From contig OZ241358.1 in NCBI GenBank assembly GCA_965200465.1, forward strand, positions 2,666,001 to 2,730,000: 64,000 nucleotides of DNA, in the 5' to 3' direction. Every line of letters starts with the position of its first letter. Position 1 is the stretch's first letter. Made by a program: the position numbers and the translations under genes. This stretch comes from Azophilus sp965200465. Lineage in GTDB: Bacteria; Pseudomonadota; Gammaproteobacteria; Pseudomonadales; Azotimanducaceae. Of the stretch, positions 1 to 9,223 are shown piece by piece. The notes under the pieces are model-generated. The model did not search any database and was not told the origin of the DNA. It saw only the letters and a list, made by a program, of their open reading frames with translations.

Positions 1-66
1 CAAGGGGATTTGGGCGCAAACGCACGGCGCATCGGCGAAATTCTGCAAAGAATGCAGGGCGAATAA
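1..66 (+). CDS. 3' end of an unidentified upstream gene (partial)
   Basis: The first 22 codons form an open frame ending in TAA at 64-66. The peptide ends in DLGANARRIGEILQRMQGE, an amphipathic helix-like tail. It lies 68 nt upstream of the secretion adaptor on the same strand, so it may be the last part of a gene in the same export operon. Too little remains to name a family, and it could be a chance open frame. Confidence 0.35.
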   Translation, partial: QGDLGANARRIGEILQRMQGE

Positions 67-134
67 CTTACCCGCAAACGCCTAATTTGCCGTAGTTTTC
101 CGGCCTTCACTGGCCCCAACATGGGCGCCTTGCA

Positions 135-1379
135 TTGCCAAGGCGCCCAAAATTGCCTCTCTTCCGATCCGAAGTTCTAGCCGAACGCACCGCGCCTAGC
201 TGGGGGGCGGTGGTCGTTTCCCAAGCGCCGGCCCTTAAGTGGGCGAGCCTGGCCTTGGTGCTGGCCGCCATTGCCGGGTTGGCGGCCGTCCTTAGCCTGG
301 AGTACGCCCGCAAGGTGCGGGTAAGCGGCTATCTGGAGCCTCGCACCGGCATTGCCGAAGTCGCGGCGCCGGCCGCCGGCCGCATAGCGGCGCTGCCCGT
401 GGGGGAGGAGGATCGAGTGCTGGCCGGCCAAGTCCTGGCGGTGCTCGACCATGACCGCTACAGCGAGCGGGGGCGACAGCTCCACCTGGAGGAAGCCAGC
501 TATTTGCGGGCCTCCTTGGAGCGGCTTCAGCAACGCAGCCAAGCGGACGCCGAGAAACTGGATTCGCAAAGGCGCAGCCTGCGCAAGGATTTGCTTCACC
601 TAGGCGCGGAGCGGCGGGCGCTGCAGGAGGAGCTCAAGCTCGCCACCGAACAAAGGGCGCTGCTCAGCATGGCCGAGGAGCGGCTGCGGAAGTTGCTGAC
701 GGAAGGCTTGGCCTCCAGCGCCAGCTACGAGCAGGGACGGCAGCGGACGCTGGCCAGCGCCCAGGCGGAAGTGCAGATTCGGCGCGCCTTGGCCGCCAAC
801 GACCGGCAAATCGCCCAGGCGCGGGAAGCCTTGGTGGGCACGGACCGGGAGCGCCAAGCCCGGCAATTGGCGGCTGACCAAGAGCAGGCGGACCTGTCGA
901 GGCAACTGGCGCGTTTGGGCGAACAACGGCAAACGGCAATCGTTGCGCCCATCGACGGCATCGTCACCTTCGTGCAATTCGCGGTGGGCGACCGCGTGGC
1001 CGCGGACCGGGTGCTGATGGCGGTGACGCCCGATGCGGGGGCCATGGATCTGGTGCTGCTCGCCGGCGCTGACGCCGCCACCGACATGGCCGTGGGGAAC
1101 GAAGTGCGCTTCAAGGCCCTAAGCGGGCACCGAAGGCGCAACCCCATCGGCGCTGCGGTGGTTCAGGAACTCAGCCAAACGCCGCAGAAACCGCATCAGT
1201 TGCGCAGCTGGGTTGCCGTCAACGGCCCAGTTTTCCGGGCGAGGGCGGAGGTGGCTAGGCTCCCGGACAATTTTCCCAAGCGCGCCGGCATTCAGGTTGA
1301 CGCCTTCGTGGTCACCAAATCCCGCACCCTTTGGCGGTGGCTGCTGGCCCCGCTGACCGACGCCGTCCAGGACCTGTAG
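135..1379 (+). CDS. HlyD-family periplasmic adaptor (membrane fusion protein)
   Basis: This 414-residue protein has the layout of HlyD/CvaA adaptors of type I secretion. A short cytoplasmic N-terminus (LFRSEVLAER) precedes one membrane helix at about residues 35-55. A lipoyl-like half (VSGYLEPRTGIAEVAAP) follows, then a long alpha-helical hairpin rich in Q, E, R and A (about 110-260), the second lipoyl half (IVAPIDGIVTFV) and a C-terminal beta domain. The start is TTG at 135, which directly precedes the conserved N-terminal segment. The next gene, a peptidase-containing ABC exporter, starts at the base after its stop codon, so the two are co-expressed and should form an inner-membrane export complex with a TolC-type channel encoded elsewhere. 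Confidence 0.88.
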   Translation: MPRRPKLPLFRSEVLAERTAPSWGAVVVSQAPALKWASLALVLAAIAGLAAVLSLEYARKVRVSGYLEPRTGIAEVAAPAAGRIAALPVGEEDRVLAGQVLAVLDHDRYSERGRQLHLEEASYLRASLERLQQRSQADAEKLDSQRRSLRKDLLHLGAERRALQEELKLATEQRALLSMAEERLRKLLTEGLASSASYEQGRQRTLASAQAEVQIRRALAANDRQIAQAREALVGTDRERQARQLAADQEQADLSRQLARLGEQRQTAIVAPIDGIVTFVQFAVGDRVAADRVLMAVTPDAGAMDLVLLAGADAATDMAVGNEVRFKALSGHRRRNPIGAAVVQELSQTPQKPHQLRSWVAVNGPVFRARAEVARLPDNFPKRAGIQVDAFVVTKSRTLWRWLLAPLTDAVQDL

Positions 1380-3479
1380 ATGATCGATGCGCATTGGCGC
1401 CGCAGAGCGCCGGTGATCCTGCAGGCCGAGGCCCATGAATGCGGTTTGGTGAGCGTCGCCATGATCTCCGCCTACTACGGCCGCCACTTGGACATGGCGG
1501 AATTGCGCAGCAGGGGCCTTGCCGGCCCCCGCGGCGCCACGTTGAACGACCTAGCGGCGATAGCCGAAGGGGAAGGCTTCAAGAGCCGCGGCCTGCGCCT
1601 GGAAATGGAGCACCTCCGGCAACTGCACCGACCCGCCATCCTGCACTGGGACCTCAACCACTTCGTGGTGCTGACCAAGGCCGGCGCCAAGCATGCGTGG
1701 ATTCACGACCCAGCTCTTGGGCGGCGCAAGCTGTCCTTGGAGGAGGTGTCCCGGCACTTCACCGGCATCGCCCTGGAGCTTAAGCCGGCGCCCGGCTTCC
1801 AACTCAAGGCCCCGGCGCCGAGGCTGAAGATCTGGGATCTGTGGCGCGGCGCCGAGGGGCTGAACCCACACTTGGCCACCATCTTCGCCCTTTCCCTGCT
1901 GCTGCAGATCACGCTGATCGCCGCGCCGTTGCAGGTGCAATGGGTGATCGACCAAGGGGTGGCGCACGCCGACCGGGAACTGATCACCCTGCTGGCGCTG
2001 GGCTTCCTCTGCGTACTGGCCATCCAATTGGCGGCGCAGATGCTGCGCGGTTGGCTGATCGCCCGTTTGACCTACCTAGTGGCTTTTGAATTCGCCCGCA
2101 ACCTCTTCGCGCACATGCTGCGCCTGCCCTTGGAGTGGTTCGAGAAGCGGCATCTCGGCGACCTGACCTCCCGCTTCGGCTCCTTAAGCCCGGTCAAGGA
2201 TGCGCTGACGCAGGGCTTGGTCACGGTCTGCGTCGATGGCTTCATGGCGCTGGCCATGCTGGTGATGATGCTCGCCTACGACGCCTTGTTGAGCGCCGTC
2301 GTCCTAGGCGCCTGCATCCTCTACATGCTGGCGCGTCTGGTTCAATTGCCCAGCCTGATGCGCACCTCCATGGACGAAATTCACGCCGGGGCCAAGGCTG
2401 AAACCAGCTTTCTGGAGTCCATGCGCTCCATGCCGGCGGTGCGGGCCTACAGCCAGGAGCGGGGGCGCATGGAGCTTTGGCAGAACCACGAAGCCCAGAC
2501 CCTGAACGCCGGCATCCGCCTAGCCAAGCTCTTTTTGCTCGGCGAAGGCGCCCAAACCCTGATCTTCGGCGTGGAGACCATCGCCGTCATCTACTTGGGG
2601 GCGCGGCACATTCTGGACGGCGCCCTCTCCATCGGCATGCTGTACGCCTTCCTAAGCTACAAGGCCAGCTTCACCGCCCGCTTCGCCGACCTGATCGGCC
2701 AAGCCTTGGAACTGCGGCTGCTGCGCGTCCATCTGGAGCGGCTTTCCGACCCCTACTCCGCGGTTCCGGAACTTTCCACAAAGGCGCCGCCGTCCGCACC
2801 GATTGCGGGAAGCCTGCAGCTGGCCGGGGCCGGCTTCCGCTACGGCGAGCGCGAGCCTTGGGTGCTGCGGGACATTGACCTAGGCGTTCCCCAGGGAGCG
2901 TTCATCGCCCTGGTCGGCCCCTCCGGCGGCGGCAAGACCACCTTGTTGAAGATGCTGCTAGGCCAAACCATGCCCACCGTCGGCGAGGCGCTGGCCGCCG
3001 GCCGCGCCATTGAAGGGGACTGGCGGCAGCGCTACCGGCTCTCCCTCGGCTGCGTGCTGCAGGACGACGCCCTGTTTGCCGGCAGCCTCGCCGCCAACAT
3101 CTCCCTGTTCAACGCGAACGTCGATGCGGAGCGGCTGACGGAAGCCTGCCGATTGGCCGCCGTGGACCATCTCATCGCCAGCCTGCCCATGGGGTTTGAA
3201 ACCCTGGTTGGGGACATGGGCTCCGCCCTGTCCGGCGGCCAGATGCAGCGCATCCTGCTGGCCCGCGCCCTGTACCGGCGGCCCAACTTCCTGTTTCTGG
3301 ACGAAGGCACCGCCCACCTGGACCCCGCCACCAAGGGCAAAATCCACCAAGTGCTCACCGGCCTGGACTGCACCCGGGTGGTCGCCACCCACGACCCGGA
3401 CTTGGCCGCCTTGGCCGATCAAGCCTATCTAGTGCAGGACGGCGCAGTGACGGCGTTGCCGCAACCGCCAACCCAATAG
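1380..3479 (+). CDS. Peptidase C39-containing ABC exporter (CvaB/PCAT type)
   Basis: This 699-residue protein has three parts. Residues 1-135 are a C39 cysteine protease with Q15 and C21 (QAEAHECG), the His of NHFVVL and the Asp of IHDPAL, so the triad looks intact. Residues 150-440 are a six-helix exporter membrane domain. Residues 470-699 are a nucleotide-binding domain with Walker A GPSGGGKTT (about 512-520), signature LSGGQ (about 617) and Walker B FLFLDEGT (about 638). Such proteins cut double-glycine leaders from peptide precursors and export the product. The gene is fused head-to-tail to the adaptor gene. No double-Gly precursor is evident inside the window, so the cargo gene is probably upstream of base 1 or elsewhere. 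Confidence 0.92.
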   Translation: MIDAHWRRRAPVILQAEAHECGLVSVAMISAYYGRHLDMAELRSRGLAGPRGATLNDLAAIAEGEGFKSRGLRLEMEHLRQLHRPAILHWDLNHFVVLTKAGAKHAWIHDPALGRRKLSLEEVSRHFTGIALELKPAPGFQLKAPAPRLKIWDLWRGAEGLNPHLATIFALSLLLQITLIAAPLQVQWVIDQGVAHADRELITLLALGFLCVLAIQLAAQMLRGWLIARLTYLVAFEFARNLFAHMLRLPLEWFEKRHLGDLTSRFGSLSPVKDALTQGLVTVCVDGFMALAMLVMMLAYDALLSAVVLGACILYMLARLVQLPSLMRTSMDEIHAGAKAETSFLESMRSMPAVRAYSQERGRMELWQNHEAQTLNAGIRLAKLFLLGEGAQTLIFGVETIAVIYLGARHILDGALSIGMLYAFLSYKASFTARFADLIGQALELRLLRVHLERLSDPYSAVPELSTKAPPSAPIAGSLQLAGAGFRYGEREPWVLRDIDLGVPQGAFIALVGPSGGGKTTLLKMLLGQTMPTVGEALAAGRAIEGDWRQRYRLSLGCVLQDDALFAGSLAANISLFNANVDAERLTEACRLAAVDHLIASLPMGFETLVGDMGSALSGGQMQRILLARALYRRPNFLFLDEGTAHLDPATKGKIHQVLTGLDCTRVVATHDPDLAALADQAYLVQDGAVTALPQPPTQ

Positions 3480-3550
3480 CCCGGCACAGCTCCCCCCCTA
3501 GGTTAGAATTGGGCGAAAGGGCTTTGCGTATGCACCTTGGAGGACGGATC

Positions 3551-4711
3551 GTGATTGAACGCATTGTTATTGAGAACTTCAAGAGCTTCCGGCACGTTGA
3601 CTTGCCGCTCGGGCGCATGAATTTGTTAGTTGGCTTGAACGCCAGCGGCAAGTCCAACTTCATCGAAGCACTACGGACAGCGCAGGGACTGGTCAACGGA
3701 CTGACCGTCAATGAGGTTCTGAATGGCGAAAGGAGCAACTCCTTCGGCCAGCCCTTGGGGCACGTTCGAGGTGGAAGCGAGTATGCCAGCTTTGATCAAA
3801 ACAAGGATATTCGGATATATCTGCAAGTTGCATCTGCCGGTCAGCCATCCATCAAAAACGATTTTGACATTCGCTTTTCAAGCCAAACCTTGCAGGTAAC
3901 CAGCGATGAACTAGACGGCAAGGAGGGAACGAAGTTTCTTGATCCTATGCCTGCCGGCCTGGAACACGACAGATCGAGGTCGAGCATTGGCTATTTGTGC
4001 AGCACTGCAAACAAAATTAAAAATGCGCCACCATCCCATTCGTACGACAAGTTTATCCCCTTGTATGATTCCGTAGGCGACATGCAAAAAATCGATCCTA
4101 GGCCAGAGATATTGCGCGCCTACTCTCAAAACAAGAAAGCCAAGCGGATGGGTGACAATGGCGAACATTTCGCTACTGTCGTCAAGACAATATGCGAAAA
4201 CCATGAAACCAAGGAAGATATCCTCGCTTGGCTGAAGGAGCTTCGGCCCGAAGAAATAGATGAGGTCGGAACGGTGACGGGGGCCATCGGCGAGTTCATG
4301 TTCATGTTGAAGGAAGGCGATAGGGTGTTTCCGGCCCCCGTTCTCAGCGAAGGCACTTTGCGCTTTGCGGCGGTCGTCGCCGCCTTTTTTCAGCCGGACA
4401 TGCCGCGCCTATTGGCCATAGAGGAACTCGAGAGCGGCGTACATGCCAGCCGCGTTCGGCTTCTTTTGGAGCTTATTCGCAGCCAGAGTGAGCGAACGAA
4501 TACTCAAGTTGTGGCGACTACGCACTCGCCCGCACTTTTAGATTGGCTGAGGGAAGACGAATACAAGATGACCTTTCTATGCACAAGAGATCCGAAAACG
4601 GGAGAATCGAAAATCCTCCCCTTCACAGAGGTGCCGCATCTCTTGGAAGTGTTGAAGCACGGGTCCCTATCCAGTCTGATATCTGAGGGTTGGTTGGAAA
4701 CGGTGTTGTGA
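3551..4711 (+). CDS. AAA/ABC-type ATPase of a putative defence pair
   Basis: This 386-residue ATPase has RecF/SMC-like ABC motifs: N-terminal IVIENFKSF, Walker A GLNASGKS (28-35), an ABC signature LSEGT (about 264), a double-acid Walker B AIEELESG (about 289) and a switch histidine in ATTHSP (about 322). It resembles AAA_21/COG4637-type ATPases that accompany OLD-like or TOPRIM nucleases. I chose GTG 3551 because TTGGAGGA lies 8 nt upstream; an in-frame ATG at 3530 is possible. The next gene overlaps it by 4 nt. Base composition is visibly less GC-rich than the exporter genes, which suggests horizontal acquisition. Confidence 0.85.
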   Translation: MIERIVIENFKSFRHVDLPLGRMNLLVGLNASGKSNFIEALRTAQGLVNGLTVNEVLNGERSNSFGQPLGHVRGGSEYASFDQNKDIRIYLQVASAGQPSIKNDFDIRFSSQTLQVTSDELDGKEGTKFLDPMPAGLEHDRSRSSIGYLCSTANKIKNAPPSHSYDKFIPLYDSVGDMQKIDPRPEILRAYSQNKKAKRMGDNGEHFATVVKTICENHETKEDILAWLKELRPEEIDEVGTVTGAIGEFMFMLKEGDRVFPAPVLSEGTLRFAAVVAAFFQPDMPRLLAIEELESGVHASRVRLLLELIRSQSERTNTQVVATTHSPALLDWLREDEYKMTFLCTRDPKTGESKILPFTEVPHLLEVLKHGSLSSLISEGWLETVL

Positions 4712-5274
4712 GCTTCAACGTCTTGGTCATCCCCGAAGATCCGGTACAGAACGGGCACATACTTAGGCCGCTTGCTTCCGCAATCCTGCGCGATGCTGGC
4801 AAGCCCGCCGCCAAAGTAAAGGTACTCGACAGACCTCGGGTTCAGGGATACGACCAAGCCGTAGAAGCGATCCGCAACCAAGTTTACAACTTCTACCGCC
4901 ATATGGACCTTTGGCTATTCTTCCCAGATGCGGATAAAGCCACGGCGCAAGCAATGCAGGACTTGGAAAAGAATATGGAAGACAAAGGCGTCCTACTTAT
5001 GTGCTGCATTGCCCAGCCCGAATTGGAAGTTTACGCCTGCGCGCCATTTCGCAGGGAAATGGGGATATCTTGGGAGGAAGTTCGCCGGCACCCTCAGCTA
5101 AAGGAAAACCTGTTTCAACCTTTGTTGGCCAATCACGGCCGCGCCGGCCGCCCCGATCGTGGAAGGGGAGAAATGCTGGATGGCTCACTAAACAATCTCC
5201 CCCTACTGTTGCGGCTTTGTCCCGAACTCAGAGAACTGCGGGACCGCATCAAGGCCCACATCGAAAGTTTATAG
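4708..5274 (+). CDS. TOPRIM-like partner of the ATPase (DUF4276/OLD-like)
   Basis: This 188-residue protein has a Rossmann-like start (FNVLVIPEDP) with an acidic residue at 10 after the first strand, and a second strand ending in DLWLFFPDAD with D74 and D76. This is the E...DxD arrangement of TOPRIM folds. A later QPELEVYAC recalls the conserved Glu in DUF4276/DUF4435-type proteins. GTG 4708 overlaps the ATPase stop (GTGA), so translation is coupled. By analogy with OLD, AbiL and PARIS systems the ATPase would sense and this protein would cut nucleic acid; that is inference. TTG 4690 is an alternative start. Confidence 0.65.
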   Translation: MSFNVLVIPEDPVQNGHILRPLASAILRDAGKPAAKVKVLDRPRVQGYDQAVEAIRNQVYNFYRHMDLWLFFPDADKATAQAMQDLEKNMEDKGVLLMCCIAQPELEVYACAPFRREMGISWEEVRRHPQLKENLFQPLLANHGRAGRPDRGRGEMLDGSLNNLPLLLRLCPELRELRDRIKAHIESL

Positions 5275-5322
5275 GCTGCTTATGAGCACCAAATGCGGCA
5301 TATTCGGCATTGGGCGGCCGGC

Positions 5323-6117
<795 letters not shown>

Positions 6118-6199
6118 GCGTCGCTTCCAGTCGCCCAGTCAACCAACGGATGGACTGGAGCCGCGCACACCATCCCAGTCGGCCCCGTTGCGTTCATGG

Positions 6200-6292
6200 C
6201 GGCACCGGTCAGCACTGCTACTGGAACCTCAGCCCGCCCAGGGAGGCGCCGCCACAGACGAACAGGGTTTGGCCGGTGATGAAGTCGGCCTC
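6200..6292. repeat. Left copy of a 93-bp direct repeat (SDR 3' end)
   Basis: Bases 6200-6292 match 8279-8371 with four mismatches (6204, 6209, 6224, 6254). On the minus strand the block encodes the last 23 residues of the SDR encoded at 8297-9031 (EADFITGQT...GGLRFQ), its stop, and the sequence after it. This copy is an orphan gene end, joined to the cyclase gene on one side and the GIY-YIG gene on the other. A short frame (6222-6298) still reads it from an ATG. The pair marks the two ends of an inserted cassette. Confidence 0.9.
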
Positions 6293-6303
6293 GCACATCG
6301 GCG

Positions 6304-7410
6304 CTACCCATTCTTGTTGTACTTTGGCCCAAGTAGCTTAATCAATCTGCCTTCGAGTGGCTGAATCCAACTAGCACTCTCTTCCGACGTTGACACCGTC
6401 ACTAATTTCCAACTACCCAACGCTTTCTTGAAGTCTTCAAAGATCCTGTTTTGCCCGCACCAATTATTCCTAAATGTTCCACCGGAATTACCAAGCGTAT
6501 AGTATTGTTTAATCCGTTTTTTCAAAGACTGTTTGTGGGCTTCACCCACATACAAGACAGCATCTGATTCATCAACAAAAACATAGACTCCATAACGGCG
6601 GTCAATCACCTTAAAGATATCATAGTTGTTTTTTTCACCTTCCGGCGTAAACGGCTTCGAGAGCTCACTAATGCAGCTTATCCTACAGTCGATGTTTTGA
6701 AGCATCTTAGCCAACCTCTGGTGGATCAACGATGGGATTCTTTCACGGCCGCGCCAGTTCTCCTGGGCTTGGCGCAGCATGTCATGTTCGAAGCAGTAGT
6801 GCAGATGATCCAGTGTGATGATCACTTCGCCAATCGCTGGGCGGAGCTTCCAGCGAGGGTCACCTTCGCAGATGCAAAAAACTGCATTCGGAGCATCGCC
6901 TGCAAGCAGGCTGGCTTCGGGAACGGCAAGCCAAACATCACGTCGCCTTGGTGGATTTTCCGGGTTGAGCGCCCATCCGTTCAAGTAATCGGCGTAGCCA
7001 CAGGATCCGTCTCCGAATGCGTAGCGAAATCCTGCAGCAAGTTCGCTGATCGACAGTCCGCTAGTGGCGATCATGCGCGCCGCCTGCTCCTCACGCATGC
7101 CTGGGACGCCCCACTGCAGGCTCTTCATCACGCGGGGCGAAAAATCGCCCACTTTGAACGCCCTTCGAACTTCCGCGCCGCTGGCCCGGTACTTGTGGTT
7201 CAGCCCCGCACAGGCTTTGCCGATCTGAATGTCCATGCACTGGTCGGCAAGACTGTCCGTAATGTTGTTCGGCCTAGCCTTCAAGTTTGGGTGGTCGAAG
7301 CGTTCAACGGGCTGGAGGACCCCGCCGGTGCATATTTTGGGCTCGAAGCAGCCCCCAATCTCAGCGGGATCGTAGTGCGCCCGCTCGCGGAGTGCGGATT
7401 GAGGGTTCAT
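6304..7410 (-). CDS. Protein with C-terminal GIY-YIG nuclease domain and unrecognised N-terminus
   Basis: This 368-residue protein has a complete GIY-YIG domain at about 270-368: YGVY (273-276), YVGE (287-290), catalytic Arg R299 in KKRIKQY, catalytic Glu E353 in PLEGRLI and a closing PKYN. Residues 1-265 match no family I recognise; they include a Cys-containing stretch (CFEPKIC, 21-27) and a segment rich in H, C and E near 200-210. The start ATG 7410 overlaps the stop of the nucleotidyltransferase gene (ATGA), so the two are translated together. The stop lies 11 nt from the left direct repeat. GC content is low relative to the flanking genes. A role in a toxin-antitoxin or defence cassette is inference. 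Confidence 0.75.
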   Translation of the reverse strand: MNPQSALRERAHYDPAEIGGCFEPKICTGGVLQPVERFDHPNLKARPNNITDSLADQCMDIQIGKACAGLNHKYRASGAEVRRAFKVGDFSPRVMKSLQWGVPGMREEQAARMIATSGLSISELAAGFRYAFGDGSCGYADYLNGWALNPENPPRRRDVWLAVPEASLLAGDAPNAVFCICEGDPRWKLRPAIGEVIITLDHLHYCFEHDMLRQAQENWRGRERIPSLIHQRLAKMLQNIDCRISCISELSKPFTPEGEKNNYDIFKVIDRRYGVYVFVDESDAVLYVGEAHKQSLKKRIKQYYTLGNSGGTFRNNWCGQNRIFEDFKKALGSWKLVTVSTSEESASWIQPLEGRLIKLLGPKYNKNG

Positions 7411-8186
7411 GGTCCAGCGCCCCTGTCGTTGCCTTGCCTACGCCCATTCCTTGCATCATGGTTCGGTCGTGTAGCAGGAGGCTCCGCAACGGGAATGAAC
7501 GAGGCGTCACGCCGCTCCACCGCCTCAGCCACTCTTTGCGAAATGCCGTGCAGGTCAATGGCGTAGGTGGGGTCAATGATGCTGTCTTCGTCCAATTCGT
7601 GCCAATTTTCGGGCATGCTGCGCAGCCTCCGCGCATAGATATGCACTTGGTCGTCCTTGAGTTGCCGGAAGTGATGCTTCAGAACGTCGGGGCATCTTCC
7701 CATGCACACGGACATGTCGTAAAGGTCGCGGATGGGAATGCGCCCATCCCGCCGCCGACCGTGTCTGAGGCGCCCATGAATTTTGCCGATGAAAATCTCC
7801 TCAACGCCTGCTGCCTGTACACTAGTGTCTTGAACGAATCCGCGGCCGAACTCCACGCGCATCCACTTCGCCACGCCTACGGAAAAACGTACGCCGTTTA
7901 TTTTGCCTTCCATGCCGTCAGCGTCACGCAAGGGTTCAGGGTTGCCCGCGGCCTTCACCGACCGAGCGACAATGTTCATGCGGTCCCGCATCAACCCAGC
8001 TTGGTTGCTCAGAGCCGGGCCGGGGATGAAGAAGTCCAGATCAGTCGAAAAACGGTGTCCCCAAAGGGCTTGCAAGACGCTGCCGCCGCTGAGAACCAAG
8101 TGGTTTTCAGGCAAGGCGGCAGACAATAATCGAACCGCTTCATCAAACGTGGCGGACAAATGCAAAGCCAACTGAAGGCCAGACAT
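7407..8186 (-). CDS. Nucleotidyltransferase of AbiEii/AbiGii (DUF1814-like) family
   Basis: From ATG 8186 the product has 259 residues. It contains the family core: VLSGGSVLQALWGHR, then FSTDLDFF, giving the GGS and DxD motifs of minimal nucleotidyltransferases. A later block (GRIPIRDLYDM) matches the conserved RDLYD segment of AbiEii toxins. The frame is open to 8294, but that extra length reads through the right direct repeat and is probably not translated. In known type IV systems the antitoxin gene comes first; here the partner is a downstream GIY-YIG protein with a 4-nt overlap, and no AbiEi-type antitoxin is visible. Confidence 0.75.
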   Translation of the reverse strand: MSGLQLALHLSATFDEAVRLLSAALPENHLVLSGGSVLQALWGHRFSTDLDFFIPGPALSNQAGLMRDRMNIVARSVKAAGNPEPLRDADGMEGKINGVRFSVGVAKWMRVEFGRGFVQDTSVQAAGVEEIFIGKIHGRLRHGRRRDGRIPIRDLYDMSVCMGRCPDVLKHHFRQLKDDQVHIYARRLRSMPENWHELDEDSIIDPTYAIDLHGISQRVAEAVERRDASFIPVAEPPATRPNHDARNGRRQGNDRGAGP

Positions 8187-8278
8187 CGGAATGTTCTCGG
8201 TGCTCGCGCTCGGCTCATGATACACCGCTAGGCTGCGCATCCACCCCAAGCACCAGTTTCGCACGAGGCTGGCGTGGC

Positions 8279-8371
8279 CGGCGCCGGCCAGCACTGCTAC
8301 TGAAACCTCAGCCCGCCCAGGGAGGCGCCGCCGCAGACGAACAGGGTTTGGCCGGTGATGAAGTCGGCCTC
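8279..8371. repeat. Right copy of the 93-bp direct repeat
   Basis: This copy is part of the intact SDR gene: on the minus strand it supplies the last codons, stop and 18 nt beyond. With 6200-6292 it brackets a 2.08 kb unit. The arrangement resembles elements that insert at the end of a host gene and carry a copy of that end to restore it, but no integrase gene lies between the copies. Confidence 0.9.
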
Positions 8372-9031
8372 CGGCCCAAGGAAGAACATCACCGCCCTGG
8401 CCACGTCCGCCGGGCGGCCCACGCGCCCCGCCGGAATGGAGCTGGCGACGCGGGCCAAAACTGGTGAATCGGGGGGGATCGCCTCGTCGAACATCTCCGT
8501 TTCGGCGATGGGCCCCGGCGCCACGGCGTTGACGGTGATGCCGTGGGGAGCGAGTTCCAGCGCCCAGGTGCGGGCCATGCCGACCAAGCCCGCCTTGGTG
8601 GCCGAATAAACCGTGCGCTTGGCCAAGCCGACGATGGCGCGGGTGGACATCAGCACCACCCTGCCGTAGCCGGCCTTCTTCATGGCCGGCAGGTTGGCCT
8701 GCAGCAACGCGATGGCCGCGCCGATGTGCAGATTGGCTAAGGTGTTGAGGTCGTCCGCGGTCACGTCCTCGACCGGCTTTTCACGGATGGCGCCGGCGTT
8801 GTGAACCAGGGTGGCGGCGGGGCAGCGGGCGGCCAATTCCGTTGCCGCTTGCAGCGTGGCGGCGGCATCGGCCAAATCCACCTCCACGGACTCCACCCCG
8901 GCAACCTCCGCCTTGCGCCGCGCCAAGCTGAACACTCGGTGGCCCTCCGCCACCAAGCGGCGGCATGTCTCGGCGCCGATCCCAGCGCTGCCGCCGGTGA
9001 CCCAAGCGATCTTTTCCATTTCCTGCGTCAT
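8297..9031 (-). CDS. SDR family NAD(P)-dependent oxidoreductase
   Basis: This 244-residue classical short-chain dehydrogenase/reductase has the cofactor motif TGGSAGIG, a downstream VHNAG, the catalytic YSATK with its preceding Ser region (LMSTRA) and the C-terminal ITGQTLFVCGG typical of FabG-like enzymes. The substrate is unknown. It follows the thiolase and the DUF35-SDR fusion on the same strand, pointing to an acyl-CoA or beta-keto intermediate pathway. ATG 9019 is an alternative start. Its last 75 bases are duplicated at 6222-6292. Confidence 0.9.
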   Translation of the reverse strand: MTQEMEKIAWVTGGSAGIGAETCRRLVAEGHRVFSLARRKAEVAGVESVEVDLADAAATLQAATELAARCPAATLVHNAGAIREKPVEDVTADDLNTLANLHIGAAIALLQANLPAMKKAGYGRVVLMSTRAIVGLAKRTVYSATKAGLVGMARTWALELAPHGITVNAVAPGPIAETEMFDEAIPPDSPVLARVASSIPAGRVGRPADVARAVMFFLGPEADFITGQTLFVCGGASLGGLRFQ

Positions 9032-9223
9032 TCCGTCAAATCAAACCGCGGCTGCCGCGCCAACGAATCCGTCGCTTCCACAACAAAAAGTCTACCCGAA
9101 TAGTTTTTTGCGCACTATGCCCTGCGCAGCTTCATGGGCTTGAGCAACATCCGCCGAAATCGCCGCACCCTCAAAGGCGGCCTTGGGCTTGCTGTTTTCA
9201 GGTGCTTCGGGGGTGATTGGACG

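Noticed and set aside
6697..8129. Two long plus-strand frames across the cassette
   Set aside because: They run antisense to the two coupled minus-strand genes, which carry intact catalytic motifs.
7407..8294. Full-length 295-codon frame for the nucleotidyltransferase
   Set aside because: The first 36 codons read through the right direct repeat and have no similarity; ATG 8186 sits before the conserved fold.
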